A stretch of 64,000 bases of DNA from NCBI RefSeq assembly GCF_963676815.1, contig NZ_OY781365.1:3816501-3880500 (forward strand), read 5' to 3'. The DNA comes from an uncultured Draconibacterium sp. GTDB taxonomy: Bacteria > Bacteroidota > Bacteroidia > Bacteroidales > Prolixibacteraceae. The notes beneath the pieces were generated by a model that saw only the letters and a program-made list of their open reading frames with translations, was not told where the DNA came from and searched no databases. A program made the translations under genes and the position numbers. Below are positions 16,766 to 24,503 of this stretch, in pieces (the first letter of the stretch is position 1; each line of letters begins with the position of its first letter).

Positions 16766-18046
16766 TTAAGACAGCTGCTTTACTTTGCCTTTTTCGGATT
16801 CAGTTGAAATTTCTTTTTTGTCTTTGTTTCCAAGCTTTTCCTGAAGTGCTTCCATGTCTGTAGCTATCTTCTTTTCAACCACCTTGGCATAAATCTGGGT
16901 TGTTTTAAGGTTGGTATGCCCAAGCATTTTACTAACCGACTCAATGGGAACACCATTGGTAAGCGTTACCGTGGTTGCAAAAGTATGACGGGCAATATGA
17001 AAAGTCAGATTTTTATCTATCTCACACAAATCAGCAATTTCCTTTAGATAACTGTTTAGTTTTTGGTTGGAGATATTAGGGAAAACAGTGCCTTTGTTTT
17101 CCGAGCGTGGATGATCCTTGTATTGGTCAATAAGTAATTGGGCCTGTTTCAAAATCGGAATGCGGACCGGAGTGGAAGTCTTTTCTCGTTGTGTTATAAT
17201 CCATGACATACCGTTTATCCCTTTCCTGATATTATTGGGAGCCAGGTTTGCCACATCGATATAAGATAATCCGGTGTAACAGGCAAACACAAAAAGATCA
17301 CGAACATAGTTAAGCCGTTTCATCTTGAATTTTTTCTTTTCAATGGCAGCTAATTCTGTTTCGGTTAAAAATTCACGTTCTACTTTTTTGAAATGTAGTT
17401 TGTAAGCTGCAAAAGGATCTTTATCCAGCCATTCCATACGAACGGCCATGGATACCATTTTACGAAGTCGTTCCAGGTGTTTCATAACCGCATTATTACC
17501 CATTGGACGTTGATGATCGGTTGGTTTGTGTTTTCTGAGGTAAAACTCAAAATCAGTGATAAATCGGTAGTTTAGTTCGGATAAGAAAATATCCTCCCTG
17601 TTCATCTTTTTTTGCAGGAACAATTCAATATATTTTGCAGTAGTATGATAGTTTTTGAGCGTTCCCCACTTTAGGTTCAAATCCATGCTGACGTTGTGAT
17701 ATTCGATCAGTTCCTTAAGCGTTTTCCCGGTTTCTTCAATACCATAAAATTTGTCTCTGATAGCCTCAGGAGTTATTACAGCCTTCTCTACTACAAGTTC
17801 CTGGTAATAACCGGTTAGTTGTGAGCGGATCTGCTCAAGATAGGAGTTAAGCCGTGCAATTTCAGGAAACTTTCCTTTTGCCATACCTTGCCCTTTATTC
17901 CAGTTGGTAACAGGTATTCGCTTTTTTACAGAGATTTCACAGCGGTTGGAGTCAACCGTAATACGTGCGTAAATTGGTGCAGTTCCATGCCTGGTTTTGG
18001 CTCTTTTTAGCACAAAATGAATTCCGAAAGTACTTTTTGTTTTCAT
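16766..18046 (-). CDS. int: tyrosine recombinase/integrase, IntDOT-like (unit II)
   Basis: 426 residues. It has an arm-binding domain (~1-95), a SAM-like core-binding domain (~110-215) and a catalytic domain (~230-400). Catalytic residues: His/Arg of IARHTFATTVTL (~350), His of LGHTNLKTTQ, and Tyr of QIYAKV (~385). Ser replaces the first catalytic Arg (CYTGLSYIDV), as in the paralogue at 11685-12905. The C-terminal tail is charged. The start lies ~290 bases from tRNA-Pro and transcription runs away from the tRNA, a usual arrangement for an integrase next to its attachment site. No direct repeat of the tRNA 3' end was found in the window, so integration in the tRNA is not proven. Confidence 0.93.
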   Translation of the reverse strand: MKTKSTFGIHFVLKRAKTRHGTAPIYARITVDSNRCEISVKKRIPVTNWNKGQGMAKGKFPEIARLNSYLEQIRSQLTGYYQELVVEKAVITPEAIRDKFYGIEETGKTLKELIEYHNVSMDLNLKWGTLKNYHTTAKYIELFLQKKMNREDIFLSELNYRFITDFEFYLRKHKPTDHQRPMGNNAVMKHLERLRKMVSMAVRMEWLDKDPFAAYKLHFKKVEREFLTETELAAIEKKKFKMKRLNYVRDLFVFACYTGLSYIDVANLAPNNIRKGINGMSWIITQREKTSTPVRIPILKQAQLLIDQYKDHPRSENKGTVFPNISNQKLNSYLKEIADLCEIDKNLTFHIARHTFATTVTLTNGVPIESVSKMLGHTNLKTTQIYAKVVEKKIATDMEALQEKLGNKDKKEISTESEKGKVKQLS

Positions 18047-18190
18047 GTCAAATCATTTAATTTGGTTCAGGTTCCCAAAAAGGTCACCTTTTACTGCTGT
18101 TTTTTTGCTCCAAAGTGAACCAAACCGCACCATTTTGAATGAGAAAAAACCTCTGTAACTGTCATTCTTATAGCTTATTATGAGCTCCGC

Positions 18191-18225
18191 GGTGACCTCT
18201 AAGGTATGAAAATTTAGAGGTCACC
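18191..18225. promoter_or_regulatory. inverted repeat upstream of integrase II
   Basis: GGTGACCTCTAA (18191-18202) pairs with TTAGAGGTCACC (18214-18225), a perfect 12-bp stem. It lies ~145 bases upstream of the integrase start, the same placement as the unrelated-sequence repeat of unit I. It is a candidate operator or arm-type recombination site. Confidence 0.55.
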
Positions 18226-18282
18226 GGATCGGACCCATTTACAATGGTTTTTTATGGTGTTTTTTGACCTTATAAAAAAAAG

Positions 18283-18314
18283 AAAGCCTGCAAATCATTT
18301 GATTTACAGGCTTT
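18283..18314. terminator. hairpin between integrase II leader and tRNA-Pro
   Basis: AAAGCCTGcAAATCA pairs with TGATTTaCAGGCTTT with one mismatch, and T-rich sequence (TGATGTTTTTTAG) follows. It is probably the tRNA-Pro terminator for the minus strand and/or the right end of unit II. It matches 13138-13171 in form and flanks. Confidence 0.6.
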
Positions 18315-18339
18315 TGATGTTTTTTAGATTTTGAATCTG

Positions 18340-18414
18340 TCGGGATGACAGGATTTGAACCTGCGACCCCTGGTCCCCCAGACCAGTACGCTAACCGGAC
18401 TGCGCCACATCCCG
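18340..18414 (-). tRNA. tRNA-Pro (anticodon GGG)
   Basis: The complete cloverleaf is readable on the minus strand. Acceptor CGGGATG (18414-18408) pairs with CATCCCG. The anticodon arm is CTGGT-CTGGGGG-ACCAG with anticodon GGG. The T loop contains GGTTCAAATCC and the discriminator base is A. CCA is not encoded. The 3' end faces the mobile region, as expected if it served as a target. Confidence 0.95.
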
Positions 18415-18425
18415 AATCAGGATTG

Positions 18426-18433
18426 CAAAAGTA
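18426..18433 (-). promoter_or_regulatory. -7 promoter element of tRNA-Pro
   Basis: TACTTTTG on the minus strand matches the Bacteroidota -7 consensus TAnnTTTG and lies 11 bases before the mature tRNA 5' end. Confidence 0.55.
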
Positions 18434-18561
18434 ACTTTAGAAATTATTATTACAAAACTTTTTTCTTTCTTTAATCTACATTTTAGAAGCAGTATAGATT
18501 TCAGTTATCATTGCTTCATTATTATCGATTGAATTTATAATCAACAATAAAAGATGTTTTG

Positions 18562-18569
18562 TACTTTTG
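18562..18569 (+). promoter_or_regulatory. -7 promoter element of trxB
   Basis: TACTTTTG fits the Bacteroidota consensus TAnnTTTG, 17 bases before the trxB start. The leader would be very short. No clear -33 TTTG was seen. Confidence 0.45.
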
Positions 18570-18586
18570 AGCAACTAAAAATTTAA

Positions 18587-19591
18587 ATGATGTTTAAACC
18601 ACTTGATATTAACGATAACGAAGAAAATAAAACGGTTGAACCAACCGATGTAGAGAAAGTAAAATGTTTAATTGTAGGTTCCGGCCCGGCAGGTTATACT
18701 GCTGCCATTTACGCAGCGCGTGCCAATTTAAGTCCGGTGATGTACGAAGGATTACAACCGGGAGGTCAGTTAACAACTACAACCGAAGTTGAGAACTACC
18801 CGGGATATCCTGAAGGTGTTACTGGTCCGGTAATGATGGAAGACCTAAAAAAACAAGCACAACGTTTTGGTACCGACGTGCGCTGGGGAATGGCAACAAA
18901 AGTTGATTTCTCAGGCGAAATTCATAAAGTGTGGATTGATGACTCAAAATTGATTGAGGCCGAAACTGTGATTATTGCAACCGGAGCAACAGCAAAATAT
19001 TTGGGGCTGGAAGATGAGAAAAAGTATGCTGGTGGAGGAGTTTCTGCCTGTGCAACCTGCGATGGATTTTTCTACAAAGGAAAAGATGTTGCTGTAGTTG
19101 GTGGTGGCGATACTGCGGCAGAAGAAGCTATGTATCTGGCCGGTTTGTGTAACAAAGTGTACATGATTGTTCGTCGCGATGTGCTACGTGCTTCGCGGGT
19201 TATGGCCGAGCGTGTGAAGAAAACACCAAATGTTGAAATACTTTGGAAACATCAGACAAAAGGTTTGATTGGAGATAATGGCGTAGTTGAAGGTGCAACA
19301 CTGGTTAAAAACCTTGGAGAGGAAGGTGTAGAGGAAGTTAACATAAAGATTGACGGTTTCTTCCTGGCAATTGGACATAAACCAAATTCAGACATTTTTG
19401 CCGAATATGTGGATACCGACGATGTTGGCTATATTTTAACCACGCCGGGAACATCAAAAACAAAAACTCCGGGAGTTTTTGCTTGCGGCGATGTTCAGGA
19501 TTCGCAATACCGTCAGGCAGTAACCGCTGCAGGTACAGGATGTATGGCAGCTATTGATGCTGAACGTTACCTTTCGGAAAAACATTCATAA
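18587..19591 (+). CDS. trxB: thioredoxin-disulfide reductase
   Basis: 334 residues. The FAD-binding motif GSGPAGYTAAIYAA is near residue 31, the redox-active Cys pair CATC near 153-156, the NADPH motif GGGDTAAEEA near 170 and the FAD-contacting GVFACGDVQD near 298. The domain order is that of low-molecular-weight TrxB. It reduces thioredoxin with NADPH in the cytoplasm. A ~20-residue N-terminal extension precedes the core. An ATG at 18590 is an equally good start. It is a single gene followed by a strong terminator. Confidence 0.95.
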   Translation: MMFKPLDINDNEENKTVEPTDVEKVKCLIVGSGPAGYTAAIYAARANLSPVMYEGLQPGGQLTTTTEVENYPGYPEGVTGPVMMEDLKKQAQRFGTDVRWGMATKVDFSGEIHKVWIDDSKLIEAETVIIATGATAKYLGLEDEKKYAGGGVSACATCDGFFYKGKDVAVVGGGDTAAEEAMYLAGLCNKVYMIVRRDVLRASRVMAERVKKTPNVEILWKHQTKGLIGDNGVVEGATLVKNLGEEGVEEVNIKIDGFFLAIGHKPNSDIFAEYVDTDDVGYILTTPGTSKTKTPGVFACGDVQDSQYRQAVTAAGTGCMAAIDAERYLSEKHS

Positions 19592-19609
19592 ACGAAATTT
19601 ACGGGATAA

Positions 19610-19641
19610 AAAAAAGCAGGATGATTCATCCTGCTTTTTTT
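19610..19641. terminator. bidirectional terminator between trxB and hemolysin III gene
   Basis: AAAAAAGCAGGAT pairs with ATCCTGCTTTTTT around a short loop, with A and T tracts on both sides. It serves the two convergent genes. Confidence 0.85.
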
Positions 19642-19658
19642 ATGATTTATTTTAAGCG

Positions 19659-20312
19659 TTATTGCAGACTGTAAAATACCGAAAAGAAATGCATGATGCT
19701 ACCCGCCAAAACAAAGAGGTGCCAAATTCCGTGACCATATTTTAACCCTCGCCATGCGTAAAATATTACTCCAATAGAATAGCATGCACCACCAATAAAT
19801 AAAAAGGCAATGCTCGATGCCGGTAGGTTTCGTACAATTGGACCAATTGCCAGTAAAAACATCCAGCCCATGGCTAAGTATATTCCAACCATTAGCTTTC
19901 TAAATCGTGTTAAATAGATCGAACGAATAACCATTCCGGTTATGGCCAATCCCCATATAATTCCAAAAAGAGTCCAGCCCAGTGCTCCGCGAATGGTTGT
20001 TAAAACAAACGGTGTATAGGTTCCTGCTATAAGCAGAAAGATGGCTGCGTGATCAAAACGGACAAAGAGGTTTTTTAGCTTTTCACGTGTAAAACTGTGA
20101 TATAGCGTTGACGAGAGGTAAAGTAAAACCAAACTGCTCCCAAAAATACTGAAACTCACCACATGCCACGCATTTCCTTTTATGGCTGCTACAACAACCA
20201 AAAGAACCAGTGCAGCAATACTTAAAAGCGTACCTATTCCGTGAGTAATACTGTTGAATATTTCTTCACCAATTGATAACGTTCTGTATCCGGCTTCAAC
20301 TTTCTTTTTCAT
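19659..20312 (-). CDS. hemolysin III / YqfA family membrane protein
   Basis: 217 residues with about seven membrane helices. Family motifs are present: GEEIFNSITHGIGTLLSIAAL at the start, SSTLYHSF (~67-74), RFDHAAIFLLIAGTYTPF (~86-103) and a C-terminal HLFVLAGSIMHFFSVFY. The conserved Ser/His/Asp and C-terminal His residues fit the CREST/PAQR metal site. Members influence membrane-lipid homeostasis; the haemolysin name is historical. It is a single gene, convergent with trxB. Confidence 0.92.
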   Translation of the reverse strand: MKKKVEAGYRTLSIGEEIFNSITHGIGTLLSIAALVLLVVVAAIKGNAWHVVSFSIFGSSLVLLYLSSTLYHSFTREKLKNLFVRFDHAAIFLLIAGTYTPFVLTTIRGALGWTLFGIIWGLAITGMVIRSIYLTRFRKLMVGIYLAMGWMFLLAIGPIVRNLPASSIAFLFIGGACYSIGVIFYAWRGLKYGHGIWHLFVLAGSIMHFFSVFYSLQ

Positions 20313-20475
20313 AAAAATTGCCTTTCGAATAAAACTAAATTCTGTTCGAAATTACAGAAAAAATAAATCGAATCGAATAGCTTAGCTGCATTCCAAATAG
20401 GCAATTGTAATAACGTTTTGTTAATGAGTTTGTTATTGATGTGGCTTTAACAATATTTAGAATATTTTATGAAGG

Positions 20476-20982
20476 CTACATTGGCCCAATCAGTTCGATA
20501 AACGTTCCGTCGGGATCTTGTACCAGTACGAAAAAGCTGTTCTCACCGTTTTGCGACGGTTTTCCGCTTAATACTTTTACATTGTGTTTTTCTATGCGGT
20601 CTAAAACCGGTTGCAGGTGTTTTACCATTAATGTGATGTACTGCATCCCGGTATCGTCGCTCATAAACTTTTGTTTTGGGTGCCTGGCTTTTGTGCCCAA
20701 ACTCATCAGTTTCCATTCGCTGGCTTCTTCAGTATCTTCCAATTTCATTATGGTTACATCCAGCTGATAACTGTCGGTAAGTCCCAGTTCAGTGCATTTT
20801 TCCTGCGACACTGAGAACCCGCCGGTTTTTACCATTCCAATAACATTGGTATAAAAATCGATCGACTTTTCAAGGTCTTCAACCACAACGCCAACACCTA
20901 TTGCCGATTTACTGAAATTGCTCTGTGCCATTGAAAAACACGCCAATAAAATTAGGGAAAGAGAAAACAGACTTTTTTTCAT
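20476..20982 (-). CDS. exported VOC/glyoxalase-fold protein
   Basis: 168 residues. A signal peptide (MKKSLFSLSLILLACFSMAQ) precedes one glyoxalase/bleomycin-resistance (VOC) domain: IGVGVVVEDLEKSIDFYTNVIGM at the start, GMQYITLMVKHLQPVLDRIEKH in the middle and FFVLVQDPDGTFIELIGPM at the end. The C-terminal Glu of FIEL is the usual metal ligand. An exported VOC protein is less usual than cytoplasmic ones. The substrate is not deducible. Confidence 0.87.
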   Translation of the reverse strand: MKKSLFSLSLILLACFSMAQSNFSKSAIGVGVVVEDLEKSIDFYTNVIGMVKTGGFSVSQEKCTELGLTDSYQLDVTIMKLEDTEEASEWKLMSLGTKARHPKQKFMSDDTGMQYITLMVKHLQPVLDRIEKHNVKVLSGKPSQNGENSFFVLVQDPDGTFIELIGPM

Positions 20983-21093
20983 TGTATTAGATTTAATTGA
21001 TTTTAGTACCCGTAAATTTAATAGAATTAAAGGAAAGGCAATAATTGATTTGGCGAGAAATAAAGTTCGTCTATCTTTATAAAAAGATCGCGT

Positions 21094-21504
21094 ATGAAAC
21101 TACCTGTTGTAAACAATACAAATCTGGAGACCTTAATGGATAAAGCTGAAATTGTTCAGCAAACAGCCGAGCAGATTATGAAAGATTTTGGAATGTTTGG
21201 TGTTGAAATCACCTTCTCCGGAGATATTGATAACGCCTATCACGAGCTGCATGAGCAACTTATTGATCAGATAACCGGGCTGGTAGAAACGAACTACGAT
21301 TTATTAGTATCGGTGCTGTACCAGGTTGATATTACGAACCGCGAAATTCTTCAGGCCGAAAAAGATTTGCCGCATTATTCGAATATTGAAATTATTGCTC
21401 ACCAGGTAATCGCCCGCGATTTGAAAAAAGTATTGCTGCGCCGGTATTTTAAAATGAAAGATCAGCAAAATGGGGGCGATGAGAAAAGCATTGATTTAAA
21501 ATAG
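21094..21504 (+). CDS. conserved hypothetical protein, helical, cytoplasmic
   Basis: 136 residues with no signal peptide or membrane segment. Predicted mostly alpha-helical: LETLMDKAEIVQQTAEQIMKDF, a central GVEITFSGD strand, and a C-terminal basic helix LKKVLLRRYFKMK. It is probably a real gene because codon use matches its neighbours and the length is compact, but no family is recognised. It stands alone between divergent and convergent neighbours. Confidence 0.7.
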   Translation: MKLPVVNNTNLETLMDKAEIVQQTAEQIMKDFGMFGVEITFSGDIDNAYHELHEQLIDQITGLVETNYDLLVSVLYQVDITNREILQAEKDLPHYSNIEIIAHQVIARDLKKVLLRRYFKMKDQQNGGDEKSIDLK

Positions 21505-21528
21505 GAAAGATTGCTAAATGTTTCTTTG

Positions 21529-22371
21529 CTATAACGGTCTTGCAATCATTATTCCTGTAGCAGATTTTCGGTTTGCCAGGTAATCATAAAGTGTTTCTTC
21601 CGATAAAATTACTTTCTCCGCTTTTGATGAGGCATGCATAAAGTGAAGTTTATCGCCTTTAAAAAAAGCTATGCCAACATGCGTAATATCCAGCCCGTCA
21701 ACGTTGGTTGTAATGCCAAAAATATCACCATTTTTAATTTTGTGTTTCAACGATTCAAGCTTTTCGGTAGGAATGTAGTAAAGTTCATTGTTGTTTAAAT
21801 TGCTTTCTTGTTTGCTAATTGCCTCAATAAATACAGCATTGTTTTTTAGGGGTTTATAGCTGTCTGGATGATGACTCATAAAGTTTATGTTCTTCGTAAA
21901 CTTTATATCGCTAATTGATTTGCTCAGCGATTTCACTGTTTGCTTTTTATCGTTATCCAAAATCCACTCGCTAAAATAGTGTAAACGCGATGGGTAACCG
22001 TCAATCACTCCATCTCGATACCGTATAAGTTGCAATTCGTTTGTAAAAATTTTGAATGATGGTTTTTTTGTTTTTGCAGTTCGTGCCAAAGCCAGGCAGT
22101 TCTCGGCAAAAGTAGTGCAGTCTAATTCTCGCAAATTTATAATAAGTTGTTCTGGTTGAGTTTCAAGTGTGTGTGCAACGTAGGGCGTATTCATCAACAA
22201 TTCTCCCGCTTTAATAACCAGTTCTGCAGTCGTTTTGTCGGTGTTTGCCTGCAGTTCCGAAATTATTCGATCGTAAATAACTTTATCTTCTTTATTTTCG
22301 TGATCAGTTGCTGCGGCATTTAAAAAAGCAAAAAGTATGACTGCCACAATCCCAATAATTCTCGTTTTCAT
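21529..22371 (-). CDS. DUF1460 N-acetylmuramoyl-L-alanine amidase-like protein, exported
   Basis: 280 residues with a signal peptide ending near AAATDH. The NlpC/P60-related DUF1460 core has Cys in LRELDCTTFAENCLAL (about residue 80), His in DITHVGIAFFKGD (about 232), and HFMHASSKAEKV before a C-terminal SATGIMIARPL typical of the family. Members cleave anhydro-muropeptides or peptidoglycan stems in the periplasm. It is convergent with the upstream hypothetical gene and appears to be a single gene. Confidence 0.9.
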   Translation of the reverse strand: MKTRIIGIVAVILFAFLNAAATDHENKEDKVIYDRIISELQANTDKTTAELVIKAGELLMNTPYVAHTLETQPEQLIINLRELDCTTFAENCLALARTAKTKKPSFKIFTNELQLIRYRDGVIDGYPSRLHYFSEWILDNDKKQTVKSLSKSISDIKFTKNINFMSHHPDSYKPLKNNAVFIEAISKQESNLNNNELYYIPTEKLESLKHKIKNGDIFGITTNVDGLDITHVGIAFFKGDKLHFMHASSKAEKVILSEETLYDYLANRKSATGIMIARPL

Positions 22372-22451
22372 GTTTTACGATTTAGTGCTATAAAAATACT
22401 GATATGATCTGATATAAAAAGCCAGAAATGCAGAATTTGTTTAGTGGCTTT

Positions 22452-22571
22452 TCAGATTATTCCCAACAGGCGTAATCCAAACCACACCGTTAAAAAAAGT
22501 AGTGCCAATGTCAAAATCGAATATAAAATTATTCGCATTTTTCTGGTTGGCCTATTTCTTTTTTTGTCCAT
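22452..22571 (-). CDS. 39-residue membrane peptide
   Basis: A short frame found by eye in the 341-base gap. It starts MDKKRNRPTRKMRIILYS and continues as one hydrophobic helix (ILTLALLFLTVWFGLRLLGII). A strongly basic N terminus plus one TM helix is typical of real small membrane proteins, and the TM reaches the stop. It lies upstream of, and co-oriented with, the DUF1460 gene (80 bases). Function unknown. Confidence 0.5.
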   Translation of the reverse strand: MDKKRNRPTRKMRIILYSILTLALLFLTVWFGLRLLGII

Positions 22572-22712
22572 ATTGTGAATATAAGGTTTTAATTATTAGG
22601 ATGATATACGGAAAAAACGGGAATGGGTTCGGCATAGCCATTTTTTTAATGGTGAAGGTTGATTAAGACAAAAAAATAATACTTTTAGAAACATTAATAT
22701 TTAACCGGTTTC

Positions 22713-23402
22713 ATGAAAAGAGTGTTGCTTTTGTCTGTTTTTTTTAATTTTCTTGCATACCTATGTTGTGGGCAACTGTATTTGGCCGATGTTGAATTTG
22801 ATAAAGTGGGATGTGTTCAGGTGGAACACTATGTTCAGGGACAGATAAAAAACAATACGGAAAAATTTACGGATGTTAAACCATCGTTAGAACCTACAGC
22901 GAGCACAGCCGGTTTTCGGTTTCATGAACGCGAATACTTTATAAAAGACAGTCTTTTAAATGTGTGGGGGCACTACGTTCATACTAATCCGTCGATTGCC
23001 TGGAATGCATCGCGATTCTCATTTGGCATGTTATTTTCAAAAAACAGTAATCAGTTAATTTATCCAAACGGTGATGTTGATGGTATTGATAGGGGACAGA
23101 TAATTTATTTGAACCTGAATGTTTTAAAGATAAAAAAACTGGCTACCGCTTTTGAAATAACAACGGTTGACGATAAGAAAAAAGTAATTGAGTTTAGTTA
23201 TGTTGAGGATAATATAACACACGGGAAACAGCAATTATCATTTAGTCAAACGCGAAAAGGTTTTACCAAAATTACACACCGCACCTATTTTAAAAGTCAA
23301 TCGGCTTTGCGCGATCATTTTTTATACCCGTATTTTCATACGCGCTTAACCAATACTTACCACCGAAATATGAAACATCTTTTAAAAACGAAAGAAAACT
23401 AA
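22713..23402 (+). CDS. hypothetical exported protein
   Basis: 229 residues with an N-terminal signal peptide (MKRVLLLSVFFNFLAYLCCG). The rest is soluble with alternating hydrophobic residues suggesting beta structure, and an unusually basic C terminus (ITHRTYFKSQSALRDHFLYPYFHTRLTNTYHRNMKH in part). No family is recognised. It ends seven bases before the convergent macrodomain gene. Confidence 0.65.
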   Translation: MKRVLLLSVFFNFLAYLCCGQLYLADVEFDKVGCVQVEHYVQGQIKNNTEKFTDVKPSLEPTASTAGFRFHEREYFIKDSLLNVWGHYVHTNPSIAWNASRFSFGMLFSKNSNQLIYPNGDVDGIDRGQIIYLNLNVLKIKKLATAFEITTVDDKKKVIEFSYVEDNITHGKQQLSFSQTRKGFTKITHRTYFKSQSALRDHFLYPYFHTRLTNTYHRNMKHLLKTKEN

Positions 23403-23409
23403 CGTTTCG

Positions 23410-23913
23410 TTAATTTAGCAGGTTTTTATAAATGGTGTAATTTTCTTCATCGAAAACACAAAAAATCAACTCCTCAATTTTATCATTCTGTTCAAGAAAT
23501 TCTTTTACTGTTTGTGTTGCAATTTGCGCAGCCTCTTGCTTTGGGTAACCGTAAACTCCGGTGCTAATATTTGGGAACGCTATTGACTTTACATCGTTTT
23601 GTATTGCAATTTCAAGGCTTCGCCAATAGCAGGATTTTAGTTTTTGTGCTTCGTCGTATTTTCCGCCGTTGTACACCGGACCAACTGTATGAATCACAAA
23701 CTTTGCCGCCAAATTGTAGCCTTTAGTAATTTTTGCATCGCCGGTTTCGCAACCATTCAGTTGCCTGCATTCTTCTAGAAGTTTGGGGCCGGCTGCCCGA
23801 TGAATAGCTCCATCAACACCACCACCGCCCAACAAAGTTTTGTTGGCAGCATTCACAATGGCATCAACTTTTAGTTGTGTAATATCACCCCGATGTATTC
23901 GAATTTTACTCAT
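23410..23913 (-). CDS. macrodomain O-acetyl-ADP-ribose deacetylase-like protein
   Basis: 167 residues from the ATG at 23913; a longer in-frame extension to 24048 overlaps the next gene and is not protein-like. Macrodomain signatures are IRIHRGDITQLKVDAIVNAANKTLLGGGGVDGAIHR (given in part), GDAKITKGYNLAAKFVIHTVGP and the phosphate loop SISTGVYGYP-type FPNISTGVYGYP. This is the MacroD/YmdB class that removes O-acetyl or protein-linked ADP-ribose. It is co-oriented with the three-gene cluster upstream (gap 55 bases). Confidence 0.93.
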   Translation of the reverse strand: MSKIRIHRGDITQLKVDAIVNAANKTLLGGGGVDGAIHRAAGPKLLEECRQLNGCETGDAKITKGYNLAAKFVIHTVGPVYNGGKYDEAQKLKSCYWRSLEIAIQNDVKSIAFPNISTGVYGYPKQEAAQIATQTVKEFLEQNDKIEELIFCVFDEENYTIYKNLLN

Positions 23914-23968
23914 AATTATAGCTTTTTTACAAGATACAAAGTTTTTCAAGTACAACGGGGCTGTGCTT

Positions 23969-24469
23969 TTAGTCTTCAACAAGCGATTCAATATCTTCGT
24001 CAGAATCAGGAATTGCAATTGCAGCTGAATTGGCCCGTACATCATCAAAGTTTAGTTTTTTGCGTGCAGCCTTAACAACCATGCCAATTACAAATTTTAT
24101 GGCAAAGTGCTCGGCTACCTCCGGCAGGTAAGGAATATCAATTTTATCGTTTGCAAGACGGGTTAATCGACGCACCAAACGCCGGGCTTCCTTTTTCGAA
24201 ATACCATGGTCGGTACTACGAACCATATCGTAAAATTCGTTGGGCAAATGATCGTACAAAAATGTATCGATCTTAAAAATCACTTTTACTAATATTTTTT
24301 CCTCGCCGGTTTCTTTAATAAATGGTACATCAATTTTTTCATTTAGTCGGATGGCAAGATCTTTAATTTCTGCTTCCGTCATTTTATTGCGTTTTTTTGG
24401 CTCTGCATAAAAATCGTCAAGCAGGGTCATAAATTCTTCTGTAGATAGTTCAGCTACTTTTGTTGTCAT
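23969..24469 (-). CDS. hypothetical cytoplasmic protein of the 24-26.8 kb cluster
   Basis: 166 residues, helical and charged, with no signal or TM. It has a basic pair-rich middle (ISKKEARRLVRRLTRLAND) and an acidic C-terminal tail (DSDEDIESLVED). No family is recognised. It follows the cell-wall hydrolase gene by 34 bases, so the two are probably co-transcribed. It could be an immunity or accessory protein of that enzyme; this is only a positional guess. Confidence 0.68.
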   Translation of the reverse strand: MTTKVAELSTEEFMTLLDDFYAEPKKRNKMTEAEIKDLAIRLNEKIDVPFIKETGEEKILVKVIFKIDTFLYDHLPNEFYDMVRSTDHGISKKEARRLVRRLTRLANDKIDIPYLPEVAEHFAIKFVIGMVVKAARKKLNFDDVRANSAAIAIPDSDEDIESLVED

Positions 24470-24503
24470 AATTATTAGGATTTAATGATGAGTATTTTTG
24501 TTT

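Noticed and set aside
10747..18340. Diversity-generating retroelement or retron in the mobile region
   Set aside because: There is no reverse transcriptase and no template/variable repeat pair; all genes are explained by integrase and replication functions.
18340..18414. Direct repeat of the tRNA-Pro 3' end as the distal att site
   Set aside because: I searched by eye for GGGATGACAGG and neighbouring text around 10.7-11.1 and 13.1-13.4 kb and found no copy, so I do not claim tRNA-targeted integration.
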